The notes under the pieces: generated by a model
What the model was told of the DNA's origin: nothing
What the model saw: the letters and a program-made list of their open reading frames with translations, nothing else
Databases searched by the model: none
Position numbers and translations under genes: made by a program
In this document: one piece after another, positions 53,730 through 62,315 of the stretch
Position numbering within the stretch: the first letter of the stretch is position 1
How the letters are laid out: every line of letters starts with the position of its first letter
NCBI RefSeq assembly: GCF_004167675.1
Contig: NZ_SEZQ01000003.1
Source: Aliivibrio finisterrensis_A
Lineage (GTDB): Bacteria; Pseudomonadota; Gammaproteobacteria; Enterobacterales; Vibrionaceae
Direction: 5' to 3' (one strand)
Length of the DNA stretch: 64,000 nucleotides

Positions 53730-55604
53730 ATGGCATTATGGGGCGGACGTTTTAGTCAAGCAGCAGACACAAGATTTAAACAATTTAACGATTCACTTCG
53801 TATCGATTATCGCCTTGCAGAACAAGACATTGTCGGCTCTATTGCATGGTCTAAAGCATTACTTTCTGTCAATGTGATTAATGAACTTGAACAGCAAAAA
53901 CTTGAATTAGCTTTAAATGAACTTAAGCTTGAAGTAATGGAAGATCCAGAGCAGATTTTATTATCTGATGCGGAAGATATTCATAGCTGGGTTGAAACTC
54001 AGCTGATTGGTAAAGTGGGTGATTTAGGTAAAAAATTACACACAGGCCGTTCGCGTAATGATCAGGTGGCGACGGATTTAAAATTATGGTGTCGCCAACA
54101 AGGCCATCAACTGCTTCGTACTCTTGATTTACTTCTCAATCAACTCGTTACTGTCGCAAGCGAACATCAAGCAACGGTATTGCCTGGTTATACGCACTTA
54201 CAACGTGCGCAACCTGTAACATTTGCTCACTGGTGTTTAGCTTATGTTGAGATGATTGAACGTGATTACTCTCGTCTTGAAGATGCGGTTAACCGTTTAG
54301 ATACTTGTCCATTAGGCTCTGGTGCCTTAGCGGGTACGGCTTATCCAATGGATCGTGAGAAACTGGCTCGTAACCTTGGCTTTCAACGTGCGACTCGTAA
54401 CAGTCTAGATTCAGTGTCGGATCGTGACCATGTGATGGAGTTAATGTCGATTGCTTCAATCTCAATGGTTCACTTATCTCGTCTTGCAGAAGATATGATT
54501 TTTTATAACTCTGGTGAATCAAACTTCATAGAGTTGGCAGATACGGTAACTTCGGGTTCATCATTAATGCCACAAAAGAAAAACCCAGATGCGTTAGAGC
54601 TTATTCGTGGTAAATGTGGCCGTGTATACGGAGCATTGGCAGGCATGATGATGACAGTAAAAGCACTGCCTCTGGCCTATAACAAGGATATGCAAGAAGA
54701 TAAAGAAGGCTTATTTGATGCGTTAGATAGCTGGTCTGATTGCATTGAAATGGCTGCACTGTGTTTTGAAGGTATTAAAATTAATGGTGAACGTACCCTT
54801 GAAGCGGCAAAACAGGGTTATGCAAACTCAACAGAGTTAGCGGATTATTTAGTAGCCAAAGGCATCCCATTCCGTGAAGCGCACCATATTGTTGGTGTGG
54901 CTGTAGTCGGAGCGATAGAGAAAGGGTGCGCACTAGAAGAACTTTCTATTGCAGAGTTAAAAGCCTTCTCTGATGTAATAGAGGAAGATGTATATCAGAT
55001 CTTAACCATTGAATCTTGTCTTGCTAAACGTTGCGCTCTTGGTGGTGTTGCACCAGAGCAGGTCGCTTATGCTGTAGAGCAAGCAGGTAAACGTTTAGAA
55101 GAGCGTGATTCAACGGGAGTGAAAGTACGTCCTGCTCGTTTAACTGATTTAGATGCATTAGAAGGAATGGTTGCGTATTGGGCTGGCCTTGGTGAGAACT
55201 TACCTCGTAATCGTAATGAATTGGTACGTGACATCGGCTCGTTTGCTGTATCAGAGCATCACGGAGAAGTGACCGGCTGTGCGTCTTTATATGTATACGA
55301 TTCTGGTTTAGCGGAGATTCGTTCGTTAGGTGTTGAAGCGGGTTGGCAAAGCCAAGGTCAAGGTAAAGCGATTGTTCAACACTTAGTTGAGAAAGCTCGT
55401 GAAATGGCGATTAAGAAAGTATTTGTACTGACTCGTGTTCCTGAGTTCTTTATGAAGCAAGACTTTATTCCAACCTCTCGCTCACTGCTGCCTGAGAAGG
55501 TTTTAAAAGATTGTGACCAATGCCCTCGTCAACACGCATGTGATGAAGTTGCACTTGAGGTTAATCTGCAAGAGCAAGTGATCATAAAAACCTGTGTTGC
55601 TTAA
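53730..55604 (+). CDS. argH: Argininosuccinate lyase fused to an N-acetylglutamate synthase-type GNAT domain
   Basis: Bifunctional arginine enzyme. Residues 1-455 are argininosuccinate lyase, with HTGRSRNDQVATD, TVLPGYTHLQRAQP and the superfamily signature GSSLMPQKKNPD. Residues about 465-615 are a GNAT acetyltransferase (VRPARLTDLDALEGMV, acetyl-CoA loop QSQGQGKA), similar to the acetyltransferase part of ArgA, so this is the ArgHA fusion known from vibrios and some marine relatives; total 624 residues. The tail has four closely spaced cysteines (CDQCPRQHAC and a last C near the end), unusual for a lyase. Start at ATG 53730 behind AGGAGAGA. Confidence 0.94.
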   Translation: MALWGGRFSQAADTRFKQFNDSLRIDYRLAEQDIVGSIAWSKALLSVNVINELEQQKLELALNELKLEVMEDPEQILLSDAEDIHSWVETQLIGKVGDLGKKLHTGRSRNDQVATDLKLWCRQQGHQLLRTLDLLLNQLVTVASEHQATVLPGYTHLQRAQPVTFAHWCLAYVEMIERDYSRLEDAVNRLDTCPLGSGALAGTAYPMDREKLARNLGFQRATRNSLDSVSDRDHVMELMSIASISMVHLSRLAEDMIFYNSGESNFIELADTVTSGSSLMPQKKNPDALELIRGKCGRVYGALAGMMMTVKALPLAYNKDMQEDKEGLFDALDSWSDCIEMAALCFEGIKINGERTLEAAKQGYANSTELADYLVAKGIPFREAHHIVGVAVVGAIEKGCALEELSIAELKAFSDVIEEDVYQILTIESCLAKRCALGGVAPEQVAYAVEQAGKRLEERDSTGVKVRPARLTDLDALEGMVAYWAGLGENLPRNRNELVRDIGSFAVSEHHGEVTGCASLYVYDSGLAEIRSLGVEAGWQSQGQGKAIVQHLVEKAREMAIKKVFVLTRVPEFFMKQDFIPTSRSLLPEKVLKDCDQCPRQHACDEVALEVNLQEQVIIKTCVA

Positions 55605-55728
55605 TGAGTATTACAATAGTTATGCGATACGCTTAGCTATTTAGTCAAAATAAAAAAGAAAAAGTGGTGAACTTTTTCATTTGATACTAGTCTTATTAAT
55701 ACTGCTTTTTCTTAGAAAGATTCTAAGA

Positions 55729-55767
55729 GGCCCTGACATCTATATTGATGTCGGGGCTTTATTTTTT
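55729..55767. terminator. Terminator after argH
   Basis: GCCCTGACATC and GATGTCGGGGC arms with a 6-nt loop, then TTTATTTTTT. On the other strand it also ends the small zinc-ribbon gene, with AT-rich flank. Confidence 0.88.
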
Positions 55768-55777
55768 GTGCGATATA

Positions 55778-56017
55778 TTATTTTTTTGATGCTAAACGAT
55801 AATATCCCATTAGCAGTAAATGCAAAGCCAGCAAGCCAGTAAAAGCACTGCTTATCATAAAAGTGGCAATCGCTTCGATTTGGTAAGGCGTTGCCTGGAA
55901 GAATTCTAGCCATGTAAGCCAACCGCCAATAGAGAGAAAAGTAAGTTGTTTCATGCAACGGGGGCAACGACCGAGCTTTTGTTTAAAGATGTCTGAACGA
56001 CAAGTTTTACATGACAT
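55778..56017 (-). CDS. Small zinc-ribbon membrane protein (DUF3624-like)
   Basis: A 79-residue protein with two CxxC knuckles at the N-terminus (CKTC at 3-6, CPRC at 18-21) that should bind one zinc, then two hydrophobic segments (about 27-40 and 50-72) and a short basic tail. It resembles the vibrio-wide family I know as DUF3624; function unknown. It lies between the arginine cluster and the reductase gene, on the reductase strand, but a terminator separates the two. An overlapping frame (55967-55740) has no such motif and is not believed. Confidence 0.75.
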   Translation of the reverse strand: MSCKTCRSDIFKQKLGRCPRCMKQLTFLSIGGWLTWLEFFQATPYQIEAIATFMISSAFTGLLALHLLLMGYYRLASKK

Positions 56018-56064
56018 GATGATAGATTCTTAGACTAATACGCAATGCTCTGAACTTTAAATGC

Positions 56065-56095
56065 AAAAAGACCAATGCGCAAACATTGGTCTTTT
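56065..56095 (-). terminator. Terminator of the reductase gene
   Basis: AAAAAGACCAATG (56065-56077) with CATTGGTCTTTT (56084-56095): T runs on both strands. On the minus strand it closes the gene ending at 56120. Confidence 0.85.
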
Positions 56096-56119
56096 AATTT
56101 TTAAAGGTTATTTTTTTGA

Positions 56120-57586
56120 TTAACAGCCAGGGCCACAATCCATGCAGTGTTTGATCATTTCAGGACCTAAATGTAATTTGGCATTTAAATCACGAAGTGC
56201 AGTACGAACACCCTCTTCGATTACAGGGTGGTAGAAAGGCATATCTAGCATCTCTGATACCGTCATCTTATTTTGGTGTGCCCAAGCTAATAAATGCGCT
56301 AAATGCTCGGCATTTGGCCCCATCATTTCTGCACCTAGGAAACGACCAGTTCCTTGCTCACCATATACATGAAGAATACCTTTATTGCGCAGCATTACTC
56401 GTGAGCGACCTTGGTTTTCAAAGGACACTTCACCCGTTGCGAAACAGCCACAAGTACCTAAGCGTGTTGTAATTTCTTTATACGTTTCGCCAACCATAGC
56501 AATTTGCGGGTCAGAGAATACTGCTGAGATTTTTGAGCGACGAAGGCCTGCTCGGATCTCAGGGAAGCGGCCTGCATTATCACCCGCAATACGTGCTTGG
56601 TCTGCGGCTTCGTGCAATAACGGCAGTTGGTTACTTGCATCACCTGCAATAAATACGGTTGATAGTGACGTTTGTAGTGTGTAATGGTCTGCCGTTGGCA
56701 CGCCGCGCTCATCTAGTTCAATGGATGTATTTTCTAAGCCGAGTTTGTCGGTATTTGGACGACGTCCCGTTGCCGCTAATACATATTCAACAATATTAGT
56801 TTCCAGATCACCTTGTTTGTTGATGAATTTAATTTCAACGCGATCTTCACCTGACTCAGTCGTAATACGCTTCATGCTTTCTACTTTTACATCAGCATCA
56901 AGATAAAACTCTTCATTGAAGGCTTTGTTTGCATAAGCCATTACTTCAGGGTCTGTTACAGGACCAACTTGACCACCTAGACCAAATAGCTTGGTTTCAA
57001 CACCTAAGCGGTGAAGTGATTGACCAAGTTCAAGACCAATCACGCCCGGACCAAATACCGCGACTGATTTTGGTAAATCATCCCAGTTAAATACATCATC
57101 ATTGATGATTAAACGATCACCCAGTTCATTCCAAGCTGCAGGGTAAGCAGGGCGAGAGCCTGTTGCGATAACAATGCGTTTTGCAGTGACGATAGTGTGG
57201 TCGTCAACTTGTAATGTATTGTCATCTAAAAATTTAGCGTAGCCAGAGATTTTGTCTTCTGCTGGAATTTCATCAACGCCTTCTAAAACAAAACCAACAA
57301 AACGGTCACGTTCAAACTTAACACGTTCCATTACTTCACGGCCATTAATGATGGTTTCACCTTGAGGGTGGATACCAAATTTCGGGGCTTTTTCAATTTG
57401 ATGAACGCTTTCTGCTGCTGCAATTAATAACTTTGACGGCATGCAACCAACGCGAGCACAAGTGGTACCGTAAGGGCCGCCTTCGATCATGACAACACTG
57501 TCAGTATGTGCTTTTGCTGCACGGTAAGAGCCTAAACCTGCTGTACCGCCACCGATAACAGCTACATCTACATTGACTTGTTTCAT
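56120..57586 (-). CDS. Dihydrolipoamide dehydrogenase-like flavin disulfide reductase with C-terminal cysteine motif
   Basis: Class I pyridine-nucleotide disulfide oxidoreductase, 488 residues. It has FAD-binding GGGTAGLGS (near 12-20), redox pair CARVGC (near 43-48, the usual C-x4-C), an NAD domain with GPGVIGLELGQSL, and a dimerisation domain with the active-site HP (FYHPVIEEG) pattern. It is not within a pyruvate or oxoglutarate dehydrogenase operon, so the true substrate is uncertain. The last eight residues, CMDCGPGC, add a C-x2-C-x3-C tail absent from ordinary Lpd but reminiscent of the extra C-terminal thiols of mercuric reductase or thioredoxin reductases. It precedes a peroxiredoxin-glutaredoxin gene and oxyR, which suggests thiol-based redox defence. 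Often annotated simply as Lpd in vibrios. Confidence 0.85.
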   Translation of the reverse strand: MKQVNVDVAVIGGGTAGLGSYRAAKAHTDSVVMIEGGPYGTTCARVGCMPSKLLIAAAESVHQIEKAPKFGIHPQGETIINGREVMERVKFERDRFVGFVLEGVDEIPAEDKISGYAKFLDDNTLQVDDHTIVTAKRIVIATGSRPAYPAAWNELGDRLIINDDVFNWDDLPKSVAVFGPGVIGLELGQSLHRLGVETKLFGLGGQVGPVTDPEVMAYANKAFNEEFYLDADVKVESMKRITTESGEDRVEIKFINKQGDLETNIVEYVLAATGRRPNTDKLGLENTSIELDERGVPTADHYTLQTSLSTVFIAGDASNQLPLLHEAADQARIAGDNAGRFPEIRAGLRRSKISAVFSDPQIAMVGETYKEITTRLGTCGCFATGEVSFENQGRSRVMLRNKGILHVYGEQGTGRFLGAEMMGPNAEHLAHLLAWAHQNKMTVSEMLDMPFYHPVIEEGVRTALRDLNAKLHLGPEMIKHCMDCGPGC

Positions 57587-57716
57587 AATAATTCTCTCGT
57601 AATCGCTTTATTTTGGATGCACTAACCCCTCCGACTTTTTATTATTTTTTAAAGTCAGTCTGAATTGTTAGTTTAGTTATTTGGTTTTGCTGAGTTTTCT
57701 AATTATTGAGGTGGTT

Positions 57717-57744
57717 AACTAGCCCACAAGGTGGTGGGCTAGTT
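57717..57744 (-). terminator. Stable stem-loop after the peroxiredoxin-glutaredoxin gene
   Basis: AACTAGCCCAC (57717-57727) and GTGGGCTAGTT (57734-57744), perfect 11-bp stem. No T run follows on either strand; it may protect the 3' end of the transcript rather than terminate. Confidence 0.6.
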
Positions 57745-57763
57745 ATGGCTTTGTCTTAATCGA

Positions 57764-58492
57764 TTAGCCTAGGAAAGCTTCTAGTTCTTCGCTACCACCG
57801 ATGTGTTTACCACCAATGAATACTTGAGGAACGGTAGTGCGACCAGAGATTGCACGTAGACTAACTGTTGTCGCGTCTTTGCCTAGTACCACTTCTTCAT
57901 AGTTCAGACCTTTATCGATTAGGTTCTGTTTCGCTTTCATACAGAAAGGGCAGCCTGGTTTAGTGAATACTGTGATTGACTCTTGCTCTTTGTGTTCAGG
58001 AGCTAGGTAGTTCAGCATTGTATCTGCATCAGAAACGTTGAACGGGTCGCCTGCTACGTCTTCTTCGATGAACATTTTTTCTACCACGCCGTTTTTCACT
58101 AGCATGCTGTAACGCCATGAACGCTTACCAAAACCAAGGTCGTTTTTCTCAACTAGCATACCCATGCCATCTGTGAATTCGCCGTTACCATCTGGAATGA
58201 AGGTGATGTTTTCAGCTTCTTGGTCTGCTTTCCATGCGTTCATTACAAACGTATCGTTTACAGAAACACATAATATGTCATCTACACCATTCTCTTTAAA
58301 TACAGAGTGTAGCTCGTTGTAACGAGGCAGGTGGCTTGAAGAACACGTTGGAGTAAATGCACCTGGAAGGCTAAATACGATAACGGTTTTGTCTTTAAAT
58401 AGTTCTTCTGTTGTTACGTTAACCCAAGCGTCGCCTTTACGTGTAGGAAAAGTAACTTGAGGAACTGATTGACCTTCTTTAGATGTAAACAT
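57764..58492 (-). CDS. Peroxiredoxin-glutaredoxin fusion (hybrid Prx5)
   Basis: Glutathione-dependent peroxidase in one chain. Residues 1-160 are a peroxiredoxin of the Prx5 type with the peroxidatic cysteine in PGAFTPTCSSSHLPRY (near 49); residues about 170-242 are a glutaredoxin with the redox motif CPFC (near 180) and TVPQVFIGGKHIGG. The same fusion was described in Haemophilus influenzae and Chromatium. Glutathione reduces the glutaredoxin half, which reduces the peroxidatic cysteine. Divergent from oxyR with an OxyR operator between, so it should be induced by hydrogen peroxide. The 177 bp to the reductase gene leave it unclear whether the two share a transcript. Confidence 0.95.
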   Translation of the reverse strand: MFTSKEGQSVPQVTFPTRKGDAWVNVTTEELFKDKTVIVFSLPGAFTPTCSSSHLPRYNELHSVFKENGVDDILCVSVNDTFVMNAWKADQEAENITFIPDGNGEFTDGMGMLVEKNDLGFGKRSWRYSMLVKNGVVEKMFIEEDVAGDPFNVSDADTMLNYLAPEHKEQESITVFTKPGCPFCMKAKQNLIDKGLNYEEVVLGKDATTVSLRAISGRTTVPQVFIGGKHIGGSEELEAFLG

Positions 58493-58578
58493 AATGATGT
58501 CCTTTAAATTTTAATTAATTTTAATTTCTTGTTCGGGGTCTTCCCGGTTGATGTAGCTATTATGCAAAACCTTGCTTG

Positions 58579-58615
58579 ATAGTTCTAATCGTTTGGTGTT
58601 ATCGTTTCAATCGTT
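58579..58615. promoter_or_regulatory. OxyR operator between the peroxiredoxin gene and oxyR
   Basis: Two copies of ATMGTTnnnATCGTT (58579-58593 and 58601-58615) separated by 7 bp reproduce the layout ATAGnTnnnAnCTAT-N7-ATAGnTnnnAnCTAT, with the fixed T and A positions kept. The tetranucleotides deviate (CGTT for CTAT, ATCG for ATAG), but spacing is exact, and a further ATCG follows 7 bp on. Confidence 0.75.
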
Positions 58616-58672
58616 AAAATCTATCGAATAGTAATGTCATATTATGAATCAAAGCTATCAGGAGTGTAATAC

Positions 58673-59569
58673 ATGAATATCCGTGATTTTGAGTACTTGG
58701 TCGCACTTGCTGAGCATAAACACTTTCGTAAGGCGGCTGAGTCTTGCTTTGTTAGTCAGCCTACGTTAAGTGGACAGATAAAGAAGCTAGAAGAAGAGGT
58801 TGGATTAACCTTATTAGAAAGAACCAGTCGTAAGGTGTTATTTACCGATGCAGGCTTACAATTAGTAGAGCAGGCTAAGCGGATCTTAACTGAAGTTAAG
58901 CTGTTTTCTGAATTAGCTAACCAACAAGGTAAGGATATGTCTGGGCCATTGCATCTTGGCTTTATTCCTACGGTTGGCCCTTATGTACTGCCTTGGATCG
59001 TACCAACATTAAAAGAAAGATTTCCAGACTTAAATCTGTACCTGCATGAGGCTCAAACGCATCAATTAGTTAAAATGTTAGAAGAGGGCAAGATTGACTG
59101 CATGATATTGGCCTCTGTTGATGAGACAAGCGCATTTATTGAAATACCAGTTTATGACGAGCCAATGGTGCTTGCGGTGCCAACAGATCATAAATGGGCG
59201 GATGAAGGGACAATAGATATGTCTCGATTAAGTGGCGAGTCAGTTTTAATGTTAGGGGATGGGCATTGTTTACGAGATCAAGCATTAGGTTTTTGTTTTG
59301 CTGCTGGAGCTAAGGATGATGACCATTTCAAAGCAACCAGTTTAGAAACATTGCGCAATATGGTTGCCGCGGGCAGTGGAATTACATTAATGCCGTACCT
59401 TTCAGTGCCTAAAGAAAAAGTGCGTGATGGAGTGTGTTATTTACCAGCGAAAGATCCTGTACCGCATCGACAAATCGTATTGGCTTATCGCCCAGGTTCA
59501 CCATTGCGATCTCGTTATGAAGATTTAGCTAAAGAGATCGAAAAGAAAATGGCAGAGGTTATTTGCTAA
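58673..59569 (+). CDS. oxyR: Hydrogen peroxide sensor OxyR
   Basis: LysR-type activator of peroxide defence. The 298 residues have an N-terminal helix-turn-helix (about 1-60) and a periplasmic-binding-protein-like sensor domain. The redox cysteines are in GDGHCLRDQALGFC, in the same spacing as Cys199 and Cys208 of E. coli OxyR. Divergent from the peroxiredoxin-glutaredoxin gene. Its stop codon forms part of a small inverted repeat (59567-59615). Vibrios may have more than one OxyR; this one's neighbours suggest its main target is the peroxiredoxin. Confidence 0.95.
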   Translation: MNIRDFEYLVALAEHKHFRKAAESCFVSQPTLSGQIKKLEEEVGLTLLERTSRKVLFTDAGLQLVEQAKRILTEVKLFSELANQQGKDMSGPLHLGFIPTVGPYVLPWIVPTLKERFPDLNLYLHEAQTHQLVKMLEEGKIDCMILASVDETSAFIEIPVYDEPMVLAVPTDHKWADEGTIDMSRLSGESVLMLGDGHCLRDQALGFCFAAGAKDDDHFKATSLETLRNMVAAGSGITLMPYLSVPKEKVRDGVCYLPAKDPVPHRQIVLAYRPGSPLRSRYEDLAKEIEKKMAEVIC

Positions 59570-59615
59570 TACCAATTCCAATAAATAGATCATCTAATTA
59601 ATTATATTGGTATTA
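59567..59615. repeat. Short element with terminal inverted repeats overlapping the oxyR stop
   Basis: TAATACCAAT (59567-59576) and ATTGGTATTA (59606-59615), a perfect 10-bp inverted repeat, enclose 29 AT-rich bases. The ends resemble those of the 161-bp element at 37.1 kb. The first TAA is the stop codon of oxyR. Confidence 0.6.
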
Positions 59616-59628
59616 ATCTATAAGAAAC

Positions 59629-59658
59629 AAAAAGGACGCTAAATTAGCGTCCTTTTTT
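59629..59658. terminator. Bidirectional terminator between oxyR and mrcA
   Basis: GGACGCTAA, one-base centre, TTAGCGTCC, with an A run before and a T run after. Confidence 0.9.
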
Positions 59659-59678
59659 ATTGCTTGCTGATAGCTAGA

Positions 59679-62177
59679 TTAGAAGAGACTTTCGTCTTCC
59701 ATTCCGTCGCCATTCGCATCATTGGATGAGTAGATTGTGTCTTGGAAATCTTGTTTCACGTACTCTTTCGGTTCAGTGCCGCCAGCAAAGTATTCCCACA
59801 TGCTAGTTTCATCATTTTTATTGGTCAATAGGCCTGTTTCACGGTCTATTTTGACTTTAATGATGTTTGCTGGAAGGCGTTGTTGCTCTTCTGGTACACC
59901 TTCAAGCGCCACTTTCATAAAGTTTATCCACGCATAGATAGCTGTTTTGCCACCCGCTTCACCACCAAAGGACATTTCTTCTTTGGTCATGTTGTCATTT
60001 TTTGTGGTGTAACCTAATCGGTGTGATGGGTTATCAAAACCAACCCATGCTGTTGCTACTACATTTGGTCCATAGCCGTTATACCAAGCATCAACAGAGT
60101 CATTGGTTGTCCCTGTTTTACCACCAATATCACGACGTTTTAATACTTGTGCTCGCCAGCCAGTGCCGTTCCAGCCTGTACCTTTACGCCAGCTACCACC
60201 GCCCCAAATATTGCTGTACATCATTTCCTTAGTTAAGAATGCATTTTGTGCAGAAATCACTTTCTTCGCATAAGGCGAGTCTTCATCATTTTGATTCGAA
60301 CAATTTGTTTGGCAAATGGTTTTTGGTGTCGCTTTATACACCTCATCACCAAAAGGTCCCATAATATGGTCAATATAATAAGGTTCTACGTAATAGCCAT
60401 TATTGGCAAATACAGCAAAACCTTGTGCCATTTGAACTGGTGTTAAGCTACCAGCACCCAGAGCGATGGTTTCAGAGCGAGGGATCTCTTCTTTTTTAAA
60501 GCCAAAGCGAGTGAGATAATCAATGGTTTCATCTAAGCCAACTTCACGTAATACACGAACCGCCATTACGTTTTTAGATTGAGCTAAACCAATACGTAAG
60601 CGTGCAGGGCCAACATAAGTAGGAGGCGAATTTTTTGGTCGCCATGCCGTACCTTGGCTTTGATCCCAAGTATTAATTGGAGCATCATTTACCAAGCTTG
60701 CTAGTGTTTTACCATGGTAAAGCGCAGCAGAGTAAATGAATGGCTTAATACTAGAACCTACCTGACGCACAGATTGCGTTGCACGGTTAAACTTATTATG
60801 AACAAAGTTGAAACCACCCACTAATGACGTTATTGCGCCATCTGTTGGATCCATGGCAACAAAAGCGGTGTTGGCAGCAGGCACTTGGCTTAGTTTCCAA
60901 ACCGTCGTTGTTACGTCATCGGTAGTTTCTTGGCTTAATGGACGAACATACACTTGCTCTCCTGCCGCTAAAATATCTGCCGCACGGTAAGGTGCAGGAC
61001 CTTGACGTTTGTCTGTTTTAAAGCGACGAGCCCACTTTAAGCCATCCCATGGAATGGTAGCGATACCGTTGTTTTTAATATCAACTGTTGCTGTTTTTCC
61101 TTTAACAGATAAAACAACAGCAGGCATTAGCTCACCATAAGAAGGTTCATTTCTAAGGTGTTTAGCTATTGATTTTTCATCCAGTGGTGTGGTTTTTGGT
61201 TCCCACACTGTTTTCACTGCACCACGGAAGCCATGACGTTCGTCATAAGCCAGCAGGTTATCAATTGATGCTTTGTTTGCTGCCGCTTGCATTTTTGAAT
61301 CGACAGTCGTGTAGATATTCATGCCAGAAGTATAAGCCGCTTCTTCACCGTATTTATTGACCATCCATGCACGGGCTATTTCTGCAATATAAGGCGCTTG
61401 AAGCTCGATTTCGGCACCATGATATTTAGAAATAACAATTTCTGCTCTTGCGTCATCAAATTCTTGCTTGGTTATGTAACCTTCATCAAGCATACGAGAA
61501 AGAACAACGTTTCGACGCGTAGTTGCGCGATCAACTGAGTAAATAGGGTTCATTGTTGATGGGGCTTTTGGTAAACCTGCGATAATCGCAACTTCACCTA
61601 ATGTCAGTTGGCTTACTTCCTTACCAAAGTACACGTGCGCAGCGGCACCGACACCATAAGAACGGTAGCCTAAATAGATTTTGTTTAAATACAGCTCAAG
61701 AATTTCTTGTTTGGTGAGCAGTTGTTCAATATGGACAGCAATAAAGATTTCTTTAATCTTTCGCATTATTTTCTTTTCATTAGATAAAAAGAAGTTTCGA
61801 GCTAGCTGCTGAGTAATGGTACTCGCCCCTTGTTTTGCCGAGCCTGAAGCTAGAACAGCAAAAGCAGCACGAGTAATACCGATAGGGTCAAACCCATAAT
61901 GGCTATAAAAACGACTGTCTTCAGTCGCGATAATTGCTTCAAGCAAATGAGGAGGCATCTCTTCTAATGTTAGAGGAATACGACGCTTCTCGCCAAATTG
62001 AGCAATTAATTTACCATCGCGGCTATATACCTGCATTGGTGTTTGTAGTTGTACATCTTTCAATGTTGCCACGTCTGGTAATTCTGGTTTCACATATTGG
62101 TAAAAACCAAAAATTGTTGTGACTCCAAGAATAATGCAAACCAATGTCGCTATAAGCAGTGCCTTTATGAACTTCAC
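59679..62177 (-). CDS. mrcA: Penicillin-binding protein 1A
   Basis: Bifunctional peptidoglycan synthase of the inner membrane. The 832 residues comprise a transmembrane anchor (about 5-27), a glycosyltransferase family 51 domain (about 50-230; catalytic Glu in ATEDSRFYSHYGFDPIG and TITQQLARN), an OB-like insert, and a transpeptidase domain (about 420-770) with SSIKPF (SxxK), SKN (SxN) and KTGTTN (KTG). Divergent from pilMNO, the standard gammaproteobacterial arrangement. Confidence 0.96.
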   Translation of the reverse strand: MKFIKALLIATLVCIILGVTTIFGFYQYVKPELPDVATLKDVQLQTPMQVYSRDGKLIAQFGEKRRIPLTLEEMPPHLLEAIIATEDSRFYSHYGFDPIGITRAAFAVLASGSAKQGASTITQQLARNFFLSNEKKIMRKIKEIFIAVHIEQLLTKQEILELYLNKIYLGYRSYGVGAAAHVYFGKEVSQLTLGEVAIIAGLPKAPSTMNPIYSVDRATTRRNVVLSRMLDEGYITKQEFDDARAEIVISKYHGAEIELQAPYIAEIARAWMVNKYGEEAAYTSGMNIYTTVDSKMQAAANKASIDNLLAYDERHGFRGAVKTVWEPKTTPLDEKSIAKHLRNEPSYGELMPAVVLSVKGKTATVDIKNNGIATIPWDGLKWARRFKTDKRQGPAPYRAADILAAGEQVYVRPLSQETTDDVTTTVWKLSQVPAANTAFVAMDPTDGAITSLVGGFNFVHNKFNRATQSVRQVGSSIKPFIYSAALYHGKTLASLVNDAPINTWDQSQGTAWRPKNSPPTYVGPARLRIGLAQSKNVMAVRVLREVGLDETIDYLTRFGFKKEEIPRSETIALGAGSLTPVQMAQGFAVFANNGYYVEPYYIDHIMGPFGDEVYKATPKTICQTNCSNQNDEDSPYAKKVISAQNAFLTKEMMYSNIWGGGSWRKGTGWNGTGWRAQVLKRRDIGGKTGTTNDSVDAWYNGYGPNVVATAWVGFDNPSHRLGYTTKNDNMTKEEMSFGGEAGGKTAIYAWINFMKVALEGVPEEQQRLPANIIKVKIDRETGLLTNKNDETSMWEYFAGGTEPKEYVKQDFQDTIYSSNDANGDGMEDESLF

Positions 62178-62315
62178 CTGATAATTCCCGTTTACTTTAA
62201 TCTGTATTGTCGTTTCTAACCCATAACTGAGTAGTATAAATATAACACAACAAAAAATAACGTAAATTAACGCTTAATTTTGAGATATTTATTTATTACT
62301 TGGAGTTAAATCAGG

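Noticed and set aside
55740..55967. Alternative 75-residue minus-strand frame overlapping the zinc-ribbon gene
   Set aside because: It lacks the paired CxxC motifs and runs through the argH terminator; the 55778-56017 frame is the credible one.
56120..57586. Annotation as the E3 subunit of pyruvate dehydrogenase
   Set aside because: No E1/E2 genes nearby, redox-defence neighbours, and an extra cysteine tail; kept as Lpd-like only.
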